From Antedon bifida (Eukaryota; Echinodermata; Crinoidea; Comatulida; Antedonidae), in assembly GCA_963402885.1 (NCBI GenBank), contig OY727097.1, forward strand, positions 10,850,001-10,914,000: 64,000 bases of DNA, given 5' to 3'. Below the pieces are notes generated by a model that searched no databases, was not told where the DNA came from, and saw only the letters and a list, made by a program, of their open reading frames with translations. Below, one piece after another: positions 34,001 to 45,605 of the stretch. Each line of letters starts with the position of its first letter. Position 1 is the first letter of the stretch. Made by a program: the position numbers and the translations under genes.

Positions 34001-35935
34001 CTAAAATAAGTAGGTACGGTGGAATTAATTTTTTTTTGCTAAATATTACTAATATTATTGTTATTACTTTGTATGGACCTATCTACATATAAATATTAAT
34101 TATTTTTAATATATTTATTATGAGTTTCTTATCCATAACAAAGAACAGCAAAAAAAAGTATATTCGTTTACGCACTTTCGATTTTAAACTAAACACGTAC
34201 TTAAAAAAATTTTAAATTTTAAATTATTAAAATACAACAATACTTGTATCTAATAATAATAATAATATATACTAATCAAAGGCGCTGTGGACTAAGATGT
34301 TACACTTTTTCAACAACATTCTTCTCCCCTAAGAAGGGTCCCATCGTGTCATCGACAGCCAACTACGGCGCCATTACGTCTGTCCACGACAGTGTGTGTG
34401 TATGCACTATAGTACACCGGGTTAACCCCCCTACTCGTCTCGAAAGATGTACTAGTACTAAGTGAACATGAGCCAGATGTACACTGGACCTACGGTTTAT
34501 AGTCCTTATCCGAGAAGACTTGTTCTACCACCAGAACCATGGAGCGAGTGAGCCTCGAACCCTTGCCGATGTTATGGCTATGGATTACGGTTCTAGTATC
34601 TAGAGTATCAGCTGCATAATATGGTGCCGAATTGACACCTGAACCGCCGCACAACATGTTTATTATTATTCCACCATATTGACACATGTAGTGCATAGTG
34701 TTCTCAACAAACCTAATTTTGCTGATAATTATATTAAAATCTCTATCCCATAATTCCCTGTTAAGAATATAACAGAATGTATACGATGCATTAAGAAGAA
34801 CTAATTGTTTTACTTTTAGAAAATAGCCTCAAAGTTCATTGACGATGTGCGTGACATTATTTCAAGAATAAGATCTCTAAACCTGAGTGCGCCGGAGTTT
34901 GCTTTTTTAAAGACCATTCTGCTCCTGAAGCCGGGTAGGTTAACTTAAAATAAAACAACTTAGGCCTCCTATACGCTAATCAATTATTCGGTAATAATAA
35001 TACCATGTATAATAATACATATTTTAAAAATAATGTTTATGTTGAAAATGTTTGTAGTTGGTCGCTTTCTTGTAGATGCTTTAGAATATAATGGGTTGAC
35101 CAACTAGCATAGGTGTTTAGCACCAATTTGGTCTTTCCTTGCCTTTTATATTTCGTTTTGTCTTTTTATTTGTATTGTAGGCCTATATGGCAGAAATTGA
35201 ATAAAAAAAGCGCAATTAGAAAACTAACAAAGTACGTCAACTACATGGATTCAAATCAAGAGAAAGAAAAAGAAATCCTAATCTAGGCCTACACTTAGTA
35301 AAATTGTGTTTGCAAACTCCAATTCGCCACTATAGCTGTTTGGGGAAAAGGCATGTGTCCTTCCTAGAGGCTTTCCACACCAGAGGATGGCTTACTGCCG
35401 TGTGATCGGCTTCAGGATAGATAGCACAACATTCTCGGAGTTTGCTAGCAAAAGTAACTTAAGAAGGCCTATAAGACGTCAACCTTTTAGATGTTGCTGT
35501 GTCAGCTTCAACGTTGTGTAATTCTCTATACCGACAGTGTGCTAATGTTTAGTTACCCATCCACCTTTTCCAATAAGCTTTTTCATTCATAAAACTATCC
35601 TTTTTTAAAATTTCAATTTATATCAGCGCCTTGAAAGCCTTGTTATGCGCTAGGCTCAACTAAACTATTCATGTGTTTTGTTTTCAGAGTCGCATGGGAA
35701 ATTGCGAGAAACCAAAAAGGCAGAAATGCTTCGAGACCAAGCCCAAGTGTTTCTTGCTCAATTTGAACAGGACTTGAACCCACAGTCACCCGCAAGGTTC
35801 GGCAAGCTTCTTCTGGGATTACCGTGTCTAAAACAAGTCGATAAACAGACGCTAGAAGAAGTATTCTTTGGAAGAACTATTGAACGATCTGAGTTACAGA
35901 GTTTGATGGGTCCTATGAATCTTCACAGACCATAA
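31063..35935 (+). CDS. NR2E-type (tailless/PNR-like) nuclear receptor, N-terminal exon missing
   Basis: Exons 31063-31296, 32443-32829, 33631-33911, 34820-34934 and 35688-35935 have GT-AG borders and join in frame to ~420 aa. Exon 1 here encodes both DNA-binding zinc fingers: '[18 protein letters not shown]', '[15 protein letters not shown]', '[19 protein letters not shown]'. The finger cysteines are all present. '[16 protein letters not shown]' across the first junction is the NR2E-specific extension. A ~110-aa hinge follows. The ligand-binding domain shows '[15 protein letters not shown]' and '[12 protein letters not shown]', with 'EEVFFGRTI' near the end; the final helix 'ELQSLMGPM' lacks the usual activating Glu, as in repressive TLL. 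The protein should act in the nucleus as a DNA-bound regulator. Oddities are the P-box DGCSC (family: DGCSG/DGCAG/NGCSG) and 'RNWCPHC' where relatives have 'RNQCRAC'. It is closest to NR2E1/NR2E3-like receptors; the subtype is unresolved. The acceptor at 31063 leaves a codon needing one upstream base. Confidence 0.88.
31391..31727 (+). mobile_element. MITE family TTAAAGATGTATTGTCCCCC, copy 2
   Basis: It lies in the first visible NR2E intron. The left end is eroded (TTGTATTGTCTCCC) and the right end is GGGGGACAATACATCTTTAA. The interior matches 50787-51080 in the same orientation. Confidence 0.85.
34405..34580 (-). repeat. tRNA-Leu/Ser-like SINE, truncated copy
   Basis: It lies in an NR2E intron. 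The minus strand carries box B (GGGTTCGAGGCTCACTCGCTCC), then CTATAAACCGTAGGTCCAGT and the GGTTAACCCGGTGTAC end. The box-A half is missing or replaced. Confidence 0.75.
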
Positions 35936-37069
35936 CAAGGACATGATTATTACATTTTAATTTTAAAATAGATATAATATTTGATTCCTCATTCCTCTTT
36001 TGAGGATTTTATTTGAATATGTATATACGCGTTTTGCACTTATTTATAAATCGATACGCATATAATAGTTTGTCCATATATGAGTAATTTAAATAATAGT
36101 AAATAATTCGCAATAGACCACTTTTTTTAAACGTTTTGTTATGAGTTTAATTAATGGTAAAGATTAGGTATGTTAGCGTTTGTAAAAGCTACAAAAAGGT
36201 GTAGCTGTAGGCAACAATTGGTTTTACCACATTATTTTTATCCTAACTTCTAACACTTTTCTTTACTGTATATCGTGCTGAAATGTATATTGTTTAAGGA
36301 ATGTTGGCCTATGATTGAACTAAATAATGTAAATTCATCTATCAATTAATTCGTATTTTATTAGTGTGTAAGATTAGGTTATTTTTATAATAATCAAACT
36401 GGACCATATGTAGTATAGTTCTGGCACCATGTTTGGTTTGATTCTTATTACGACGGAATTATAGACGTGTGATTAAAAATACAACATTTCCTGACGGTCT
36501 TATATTCATTGTATTGTGTTCATCTACAAAAGTAATTTTTAGGTCTGATCAATGTAATCACCAGCCTTAGAAACTCGACGTCGTCTCAACTCTCACCATG
36601 TGACTGTTCTTTTCCTTTATTATGCTCTCAATTATTATAATAATTTTATTTTATCATAAACAATTCTGTCGCTGTATTTTGGTACCGGCCGACACAATTA
36701 ATCTAAAATCATTTTAATTGTGGAGGCCTATTATTATTGTTAAAAAAGTTAAATGTTGTCAGTGTAGAGGGCGCACAACAAGGTTTACATGCGGAACTTC
36801 CACAACAAACTCTCAGCAGAAATCGAGTCTTATTAATATTAGAATAAGAAAATTACTTTTTTGTCTACTTTGAATAACTTAAGATGTTTTCTGGACATGT
36901 TTTTAATACGTAAGTATAAAGTGACAATAGTACTTGCAGGATAACTATATAGTGTAGTATATTAGCTGTTTGTAAATTAAGACATGATACTCTTTTATGT
37001 TTAGGCTAGGTTTTTAGGCTGGTACGGTAGAGTGTAGGCCTAGGCTAGTAGGCTAACAGTACATCCGCT
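35936..37069 (+). other. 3' flank of the nuclear receptor gene
   Basis: AT-rich and without a coding frame. The 3' UTR of the NR2E gene must begin here; no single poly(A) signal stands out. Confidence 0.4.
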
Positions 37070-37804
37070 GAACTGACGGTCACAGTGCATTTCGGCCGCC
37101 AATCATTTCGGCCGCCGGTTATGGAACGACCAAATTCATGAAACTCCAAAAAGGACAAAATATGGCATGATCATTTCGGCCGCCAGGTATGGCGCGCCAA
37201 ATTGAAATAGCCAGAAATAACTGTACAGTATTACAGTGAAAAAAATAACTTTACCAAGTCTATGGAACACCACAGAGAACTATGGTCATTTAAACCAGAA
37301 ATCAGTTGTGCAATGGGCTAAATACATTTTGTTTTTGCCGTAGATTTAAAGTTATATTACGGTATTACCGTCTGAATATTTTGGTCAAAATGAATATTGA
37401 TTTTTTATTTTACAGGTCTCGAAGATGCATGTGCTTTGTAAAGATGTGTTTCTTTATGAATATAATAAATGTAAAACATACGAATAAGTGTTTTTGACTG
37501 GCACATAAAAAAACTTCAGCATCACCTCTTCTTATTAAAGAAATATCATTAATATTCGTGATGGCAATGTGCACGCCATAAATATCGCTGCACTGTTTCT
37601 GGAATTGAAGACCGACGATTGGGCTTAATAATACAGTCTTTAGTAAAATATTAACATTTTAACACATATGGCGTGTCATACATATTCAAGAAAAATTACA
37701 ATTCTGGCAGCCGAAATGAACAATACATATTTTGTCCTTTTTGGCGTTTCATGAATTTGGCAATTCCATAACCAGCGGCCGAAATGATCAGACACCGAAC
37801 TGAC
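37070..37804. mobile_element. hAT-like MITE with 8-bp target-site duplication
   Basis: GAACTGAC occurs at both edges (37070-37077 and 37797-37804) as a target duplication. The 719-bp element between has imperfect inverted ends: GGT...GCATTTCGGCCGCC left, and the reverse complement of GGCCGAAATGATCAGACACC right. Inside the ends is a ~60-bp inverted block (GGTTATGGAA...AAATTCATGAAAC.CCAAAAAGGACAAAATATG). CATTTCGGCCGCC recurs several times near the ends, like hAT subterminal transposase sites. No transposase is encoded. Confidence 0.8.
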
Positions 37805-38224
37805 ACCAGCAACACGCCTAGCCTGCTAGAGTAGCCCCTGTGCCTAGAGTAGAGCTAGGCCTAGTAGCCAACTAGTCTATGGCTTGTACACTGTTTTTTA
37901 GGCAAACTGTATAAAAACAACAATAAAATAAAAACAATTAAAAATCAATAATTCGAACACCTCCAGCTAGCAGCTGCAATTTATTGATGACAATCAATCA
38001 TGAAAATCATAATTCAACAAAAGGTGGACAGTTTCGATGTTTGAGTGAAGTTCTGAGAAACAAATCATTTGGACATGCATTTATTTAGTGTTGTTGAGGG
38101 AAACAGCTGTTAAAAGTAATTCATGAAATTGTTAGAGCTGCTGCTGTGTGTGGCTATTAAGATATGGTACCGTATCCTAACTTCCGTTTGCTAAAGGTAC
38201 GGTAAAATTGCATTCCACTATAAA

Positions 38225-38345
38225 ACTTGTCCTAAATATTAAAACTCGTTCTAAATATTAAAACTCGTCCTAAATATTAAAACTCTTCCTAAATATTAAA
38301 ACTCGTCCGAAATATTAAAAACCTAACCCTCTAAATAATCTCTCT
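38225..38345 (+). repeat. 19-bp tandem array, five units
   Basis: Five units of AAACTCGTCCTAAATATTA with few changes are followed by CCTAACCCTCTAAATAATCT. That same ending is at 15008-15030 with a single unit, so the array arose inside a dispersed repeat. Confidence 0.9.
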
Positions 38346-38395
38346 TAAATTAGAAAAATAAAATGGTCAAGCAGAGCATCAATCTCAAAACCCCT

Positions 38396-39184
38396 AGCAA
38401 AAGTGTCACGCAAAAATACAAGTGGAAATTTTAAAACATACTGTGTAATTGTTAAAATACAAATGAACATTTTAAAATACTATGTCTGATTTCTTAAAGC
38501 GTACTGTGTAATTTTTAAATTACAGGTCTGATTTTCGCCTCAAACGTACAGTATGGTCTAAATGCAATATTTAAAATGCGATTCGTCACGCTCAGTTAGA
38601 CATCTCTGAGTGTGACGGGTCATTCCATTTTTTGTTGGGGAGGCAATAAGTAAATTAAACATACTAGGTACTACTACTATCTAGTAGGCTAGGTCTAGCC
38701 TCCGCCTATAGTAGGCTTGAATTGAAGAACATTCTTCCCCAATGCGCACTTGGTAATAATCCACACCACATATGCACTTGCGACGTATGTTTATTTTGCC
38801 TATTGCCTCCCCAACAAAAAATGGAATGACCCGTCACGCTCAGTTAGAGATGTCTAATTGAGCGTGACGAATTGCATTTGAAACATTGCATTTAGACCGT
38901 ACATTTGAGGCTGGCGAAAATCAGACCTGAATTTTAATAGTAAAATTACACCGAACGTTTGAGTGGGGTATAATAGACCTGTATTTTAAAAATTACAGAG
39001 TACGTTTTAAGAAATCAGACATAGTATTTTAAAATGTTCATTTGTATTTAAAAAATTACACAGTACGTTTTAAGAAATCAGACATAGTACTGTATTTTAA
39101 AATGTTCATTTGTATTTTAACAATTGCACAGACTTGCGTTTTAAAATTTCCACTTGTATCGTATTTTTGCGTGACACTTTTGCT
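38396..39184. mobile_element. 789-bp foldback element with long inverted repeats
   Basis: The left end AGCAAAAGTGTCACGCAAAA is matched by its exact reverse complement at the right end (to 39184). The inverted homology extends ~270 bp inward on the left (to ~38665) and from ~38785 on the right. It includes TCACGCTCAGTTAGA hairpins and CCATTTTTTGTTGGGGAGGC, with a ~110-bp CTAG-rich spacer. The right arm has an internal ~70-bp duplication (TACACAGTACGTTTTAAGAA twice). Non-coding; no target duplication identified. Confidence 0.85.
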
Positions 39185-39199
39185 GCATATGGCGCCTCA

Positions 39200-40600
39200 T
39201 AGACCATAGCCTCATCACAAGCCCACCATGCCACGCCACACAGCTGTCTTGCAAAAAACCACTTCCATCCAAACCTATTTGATTAACAGCTACAGTATGC
39301 TTACATAGCGCCCTCTATAGTTACTGTACCTTTAGTGTTTAGAAGTATGGATATGGTACTGTATCTTTAGACATATTAACGTTAATTAATATGTTTAAAA
39401 AAAGTCTAATGACATGAATTAACACTTTGACTGCCAGAGGTTTCCATCGATACATGATGAACCATGACATTGCTACGAGCTGCTGTGATGAACAGAGTCT
39501 GTTGATGTTTCGACACTTACCGTGTGTCCAAATTTGTAGTACTACCAATAATTAACCTATGATTCCATAAAAAAAAACCTGAAACACATAGATCTCCGTG
39601 TTTGGCAGTCAAAGTTATTTCCCCCCCCCCCCCTATCCCTATTTTTACTCCCTAACCCCTATTTTCCCTCCCTGACCCCTATTTTTAAACTTTTCCCCAT
39701 TCCCTAAATTCTACAATCATACATTATGACAGACAAACATTTACAAACCTAGTAAATATCATTAATAAATTACTTTCATTACTATTTCTTGTTTTTATTA
39801 CTATTAGTGATTGAAGTTTTCTATGAAAATGGTATGCTGTAGTTGTTTTGGTGCTATTACTTCAAGGTGCTATAGCTGTAGGAAACGACAGCGATACCGC
39901 AGGAAGCGCAAACCAAGCAAGGTATTTTAAATATACAGGAAAATTACTCCTACATGCCAACACTTCCATTTTGGCCAGGAGAACCACATATTTTAGACTT
40001 GTCATCCGGCCTAACATTGTGCTCCTGGTTTTCCACATTTTTTTCCACATTTCTTCCGAACAAAAAAGCTCACAGTACACACTAGTGAATTTACGATATT
40101 TCAGCCATTGTGCGAACAGCTGCGGTCATAATTCTTTACTTTTTTTCCCGAATTGATTCCCCTAACATAGCCAGCAGGCGATACTGCTTGTCCCTTCACA
40201 CACGGCACTCCTCACTTCTGTTCTTGAAAATAAATATAGTGGCTGCTGACCTTAAAAAAACACCACCTCCTGTTTATTGAACTTCAGATTTTGCCATTTA
40301 TGAATTACAGTACTTTACTATAAATAATACTGTAACTTTATATTTATTATTTAATAACTTTCTTTAAAACATGTGTAAACTGTTTTTCTAATTTTACAAA
40401 CTACTGTATGTAAAGACTTTACTAAAACTATACAGTACACAAGGTAGTGTACAGTATATCCAGCTAATTTAAAATGGAATAATCTTGAAAGTGAGTCAAC
40501 TCTCCGAGTACATACATTTTTATGGGCTGGCCTAATATGTCTGGTTCCAGAAAGTCTGGTAATCATAATGTGTTTCTAATGGTAAACATGAATTTGGGAT
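39200..40600. other. Intergenic, no gene seen
   Basis: A 13-base C run starts at 39621 and is followed by three to four imperfect units of CTCCCTAACCCCTATTTTT (to ~39690). The rest is AT-rich. Overlapping short ORFs on both strands at 39848-40156 have no family features. Confidence 0.45.
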
Positions 40601-40610
40601 TTTTTGGACC

Positions 40611-41642
40611 TCAAGAAAAATCTAGCTTCCTGTTTTCAGACTGTGGTATTGATCGACAATCAGACCCATGATCTGTTGAAGTAGCGCGATTACATCCGAG
40701 TCGCCTTGGAGGCGGATGCTCTGGATCTGCCAGAAATGATAGTAAGTGTCCTGCCATAGAAGCGGCCCTTAGCGTCTCGCATGCGGCCCTATTCACAGAC
40801 GTGAGGACTTCCTCCGCCCGGGCTTCCGCCGGCTTCAAGAAGTTAGACCTGGACGGGTCTAGGCTCTGGTCCTCGCAGACCCGCTCCTTCGCTGCCTGCC
40901 TGCATATCTTAGGCTCTTTAGCGATAAGTTCTACACGCTCCACTAATTCTGGATCGAGGGGTGTTACCGGGTACGTAGATACTTTCTTAAAAGGCGTGCG
41001 CAGCCCAAAGTAGAGAATCGCTTAAAAGAGGAAATATGCTTCAGCTCGCGATACGTAAACTCGATGCCGAGAAAAGACAGCACCGCGGGACCGTCCGCAT
41101 CACTAGTGCCTGCAGGCCTTCCTCCCCTGGCCCGGGCCGCTCTACTAAGTTCACATCGTCAGAGAGCGAGGCCATCGTCCTGTCGCTATCGTAATAGTAA
41201 TACCTTTGCTGGACGGATGAACCATCGTAAAACTATGTACACAATCTGGGGAGGAGGTCTATTTCGAGAGGGTACCTCAGGCTCATCCCTCGGCAGACCT
41301 CTCACGGCTGCAACAATGGCTTGCAGTAGCACCGGGGAAAGCTCATTCACCCCAGGACCGCAGAGGCCGCAGCCAGTGCAAGCATGGTTGGAAGGCTAAC
41401 TTCCGAAGAACTTCTGGCGCGGCGGCAGGAGGGCCTGCCGTATTGGCGGTACTCACCTCTGGGGGTGGTACCGTTTCCGCGCGCTCTCTAGGTTTAGGAA
41501 GTCATTTAAATTTGGATGGTGTCCAGCGGACACAGACGTCGCACGGAGGTAATTCGCTACACGTGCGGCAGTTTATGCATTCCAAGTGGCACTTTACGGT
41601 AGAGCGGGGACCCTTACATTTAATACACTCCTGTTTAGGCAT
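40611..41642 (-). pseudogene. GC-rich gag-like retroelement remnant
   Basis: The minus strand, starting at ATG 41642, encodes 46 aa with eight cysteines spaced C-x2-C-x8-C-x3-C-x2-C-x2-C-x5-C-x2-C (ends TGA at 41502). After the TGA the same frame stays open ~50 codons (Pro/Ala-rich). It then moves by frameshifts to 'LSPVLLQAIVAAVRGLPRDE', 'LSFLGIEFTYRELKHISSFK' and finally 40943-40611 with 'KERVCEDQSLDP', 'FLKPAEARAEEVLTSVNRA' and 'TLRAASMAGHL'. These look like one decayed capsid-type ORF. I suspect a DIRS/Ngaro-type gag but cannot confirm. Base composition is sharply richer in G+C than the surroundings. No RT, integrase or recombinase follows. Confidence 0.5.
41502..41642 (-). CDS. Small eight-cysteine ORF at the 5' end of the gag-like remnant
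   Basis: The 46-codon frame has four CxxC-type pairs ('CIKC', 'CINCRTC', 'CDVC') and could bind two zinc ions. It ends in 'RWTPSKFK' before TGA. Whether the TGA is a mutation in the remnant or the true end is unknown. Its isolation from other conserved parts favours a fossil. Confidence 0.35.
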   Translation of the reverse strand: MPKQECIKCKGPRSTVKCHLECINCRTCSELPPCDVCVRWTPSKFK

Positions 41643-41929
41643 GGTGATCTAGCAGACCTACTTCTACCCACTAGCCTAACGGAAAACACAGGTTAGCCTT
41701 CCAAGTGTTTCTATCCAGGTGTTACACACTGGATAACGGCTTGCAACGTATCAGGTTTTAACTCTTGGCAGCTAGCCAAGGGTAAAGGTTCTAAACGTAT
41801 CAGATAAGATAACGATCTATTTGCTAAGTGTTGTCACGTAACGTGATACTCCTATCTTAGTTACTACACTTAGCTTCGTTGTCTATTCTTCTCTTCTAGT
41901 CTTTTATTAATTCCTCAGGAATTCCAGGA

Positions 41930-42205
41930 ATGTTCCAAAAGACGTTTGCACACAACAATGTTACGAAAAGAAATGATGACGATGTTAAGTGGGTGTGTCT
42001 CACTTTAGGGCGTCCTGGTGGCAGACTTATCCATTATCCGATGGGGGGGGGGGGGGGAGGGGGTAAAATTAATGTTGTTAATGTTCTTCTTTTCGTAATG
42101 TTTACCTCTCGTCGGAAAGATAGGCTAATGTTGGTTTATCCAGGTAAGCGGCACTCATAGACTACCAACAAGACCACTGTTGGTTTGTGTACTCTGGTAT
42201 TGGGA
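41930..42205 (+). repeat. Dispersed repeat shared with 51480-51715
   Basis: Shared blocks in the same order are GGAATTC..GGAAT, ACGAAAAGAAATGATGAC, ATGTT.G.TGG, TTTTTCGTAAT-like and TCATAGACTACCAACA...ACCACTGTTGGTTTGTGT. The copy here contains a 15-base G run at 42043. It was likely a mobile element; its class is unknown. Confidence 0.65.
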
Positions 42206-43259
42206 GAGATTACTGTAAGTGTAGTCTATATAATTCTCATTTATATAAATAGTGAAGTGTTAACACAATCTTTTCTACGGTAATTGAGCATTTTTCTCCT
42301 TATAGTTATACCTCAAAATTAACCCACAACTCAGTTTAGTTTAAATAAACACAGAAATCTGACTTACATGGAGAAATTTTGTGGACGCATAGGGTGATCA
42401 GATGCAGCTCTCACTAATTATTAAATATTTTGTATAAATATGCTGTAATGTCTGCAAGGCTTGTGTATGTGCAACTTGTTTTTACTGATTTTATTTGAAC
42501 TGCCCCAGTATTGCAGTAATTCAGATTTGGTGCAATTATTGTTTTTGATTGTTAATGTTTGTAGCATTTAAAAAAAAAACAATTTTGAAGTTTCTTCAGA
42601 CCAATAAACCTGGCAGACCTTTCTTACATTTAATGTCTGTCTGTACCATAGAAAATAGAACTGGTACTTGGATCTTTAGTGACTCTTAGTCTTAGTCAGA
42701 AAAGAAATTATACAAACTCTGTAGAAATATGATTCACTATTAATCACAGTATAATCCTGTATTAACTATTAAGAACATCACAGTGTCTGGTCTCAGTATT
42801 GATCAAGGGTAGCCAATAGTAATTGCTATACTGTGCAAACCTTGCACAACCCTGCATAAAACTCTTTCAAACCAATTAATATTGATTAAATCACAAAAGT
42901 AAAAGGAGATAATTTATGAAACAAAATTTGAAATTGCTGTAAGTTTGTTTATGGGTGAAAAACTTCATTTTTTGGGAAAATTACAGATGTCACAGAAAAA
43001 GCCCTGTGCAAACCACCTTCAAACCAATTAACATTGATTACTGTACAGTAGATCCCAACTTAAATAATAAAAGGAGACAAATTATGAAAAACATTTTGCA
43101 ATTGTTATAAGGTGAAAAATGTTTTTTGTTTTGTTTGGGGGAAAATTACATATTTCATCAGCAGAAGCCCTCAACTCTTTCGAAAAAGGCCTAGGCCTAC
43201 ACAATCTAATCCAATCAGCTCAGATCTTGTTTCATTACATTGGCTGCTGGTTAAACAAC

Positions 43260-43690
43260 GCATAGAATGAAAGATCCTCACGCTCACATATCCATCCTTA
43301 AACAATCACCATAATATCTTTCATCGCTTGTCAACTTTAAAAAATGTTTTTTTTTTGTTTTTTTATATAAATTTGTATTTTGTTGTAGGGGTTGTTGTAG
43401 ACATGATTATGGTGCATTGTTGCTGTTGCATGTAACCCCTTGACCGATTGTGTCGTATAAATAAATGAAAAAAAAATGAAAGACAAAGAAAACTTTTTTC
43501 ATCTATATCTTTGCCTTGACTATTCCAACCAAGTAAGAACATGCAGACATATACCTTTGCTGACTGGTTAATCTCTTGCACAGCTCCATCCTTTATGGAA
43601 TACTCTTCCACATTCAATCAAGAATGACATCTTCAAACATCTTTCACATAGAATATGAAAAGAAAATAATTTCTACCTAGTTCGAGCCTT
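43260..43690 (+). pseudogene. CR1-type LINE tail interrupted by a younger insertion
   Basis: The outer parts match 8040-8345 (TTTGCCTTGACTATTCCAACCAAG, GCACAGCTCCATCC.TTATGGAAT, TTCTACCTAGTTCGAGC). Between ~43330 and ~43490 lies foreign sequence (TATATAAATTTGTATTTTG ... ATAAATAAATGAAAAAAA) resembling the A-rich 3' end of another retroelement. Confidence 0.65.
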
Positions 43691-44949
43691 GTGGACAAAA
43701 GAAAATTATTATTTAAATAATATTATTAATAAGGATAGGCATGGATAAGACATAAGACATGTACTTTATTATCTCCAAAAAAAGAAATTTCAGGAGCTTG
43801 CAAAACAACAATAATCATATAAAAACATATAAAAGATCAGACCCACCTCCACAAGTTACCTTTTATAATCTTCATTAAAGAAACCAATGCCCTTTATAGC
43901 TACAAACGAATCACGGTATCTGTTGTTGGCAAAAGCAGGAACTCTCGTACTGTACGTCTACTTCTTGGGATATAATGACTGATAAACCACATCATGGAGA
44001 AGATGAGGCTCATATTTGTAACCCTGACTCAGCTCTATACAAAGAGTCAACAGAAGACAAACAGACACCAGTGATTCTGCTAACTTTTCTATCAAACAAT
44101 CTGAACTGACGTATAAAAGATGGTGATTATTTTGTTACAAACATTAAAATTAATTAATTTATAATATGAAATCAAAGTTGAAAATGATGGAACAGTTACT
44201 TTGAATTTGTGACAGCTGATGACCATAGTTTGTCATGTCAATCCACTGTGTGCATGCAATGGGACTCCCACCTCAACACAGATTTGATGGTGTCTAGGTC
44301 CAGGTGACGACCGATGATCAAAACATTGATTGACCTGACCTAGGTAGGTCATCGGTTGCAAATAGAATTCCTTGTATGGTAAAAGAGAAACTCTAATATT
44401 AATTATTCATTTTATAATCATAGTCATTCTATATATACCCACACAGCAATTTGTTAAAAATGTGTATTACTCTTTCCCAGGATGTGATATTCTCTTATTT
44501 TTTTTTATTAAATGCGCAGTGATTCTGAATAAGCAGTACATTCTCTTGAGATACAGTATATTCTCTGTATCTGTATTATCAAAGCATTTGTTTATTTTGA
44601 TGATAACTAAATAATATAATCTAAAGCTAAACCCAGTATTTATTATTTGTATACAATTCTGTGGCACTAATCCATGCGTGTGAATACACACAGCAAACTG
44701 TAAAGTCATGGAATGGTGTCAAAATCAAAGTTGTTATTAATTTATCTGTCCATTCAAATACAGGAATAAGTTAGACCCATAACAAAAAGCTTTTAACAAT
44801 TATTTACACTGCATCTGGATACAAAACCGACAGACTGGTTGAGGTAGTAACTGAAGAACCAACAATATTGGAATGGGTTCAACTCATTCCTACAGTAGTT
44901 CTTGTGATGAGATACTGTACTTTATCATGCTTTTCTTTCGTCTAAATTA

Positions 44950-45455
44950 AATTATTGCAACTCACTTTATTTTATTATCCGAAGCCACAGTCAAGCGTTT
45001 GCAGAAAGTACAGAATTCTGGCACTGCTGATAATACATTTTTTCCTCACACCACGTCGTCATCATCACTCTCACATATTCTTAAAAATCTTCATTCGCTG
45101 TAAATTCAAATTACTTTTGGTGACTTTTAAGTCACTTTATTATTACAATCCAGTATATGTAATCTCCTCCACACTATTTCTCCCTACGTCAGCTTCGTTC
45201 ATCCATCTATTGACAGTTCCATCTCCTCAGCACAAAACCAAAACATATGGTCAACGTGCCTTTTCCCGTTCAATCCTGTTCCCGTTAAATTATTTTCTGT
45301 TCGTAATTCACCAAATCTACTTTCCTTTAAATTATAGTCAACTTAAAAACAGCTTTTTCATAATTTTTGATTGACCTTGCTTTATTCTCACACAGCACCT
45401 TTTATAAGTTTTTCAATTGGCGCTATATCAATTTAAATGTTATTATTATAAGGAC
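44950..45455 (+). pseudogene. Another LINE 3' tail (CR1-like)
   Basis: The frame at 44955-45374 contains 'KTKTYGQRAFSRSILFPLNY', reminiscent of the conserved 'TYG.RAFS...P.LWN.LP' tail. It is followed by a degenerate 'LKNSFF' and a GCGCTATATCAATTT...TTATTATTAT terminus. It is more diverged than the other tails. Confidence 0.55.
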
Positions 45456-45459
45456 TAAT

Positions 45460-45605
45460 AAACCATAGGTTCAGTGTACACAGTTACCCGTGTGCATCTA
45501 AGGAACTCAGTTTAAATATCACGAGTAGGGCAGAGTAGTAGAAAGTAGACAAGTAGGGAGGTTACATCGGTTAATGGTTCACAAAATAGGATTACTACTG
45601 ATCTG
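45460..45605 (+). repeat. tRNA-Leu/Ser-like SINE, body fragment
   Basis: The plus strand matches the 3' body of the 22425-22706 SINE: AAACCATAGGTTCAGTGTAC, GTGTGCAT.TAAGGAACTCAG and TTCACAAAATAGGA. The tRNA-like head is absent. Confidence 0.7.

Noticed and set aside
39848-40156. Overlapping ~100- and 72-codon ORFs on opposite strands
   Set aside because: No family motif on either strand and no splice context; mutual shadows cannot both be coding.
43402-43438. Short Cys-rich start (M-I-M-V-H-C-C-C-C-M) as the missing GDPD first exon
   Set aside because: It lies in a retroelement-like insertion, and the possible donor GTAACC leaves phase 2 whereas phase 0 is needed at 46352.
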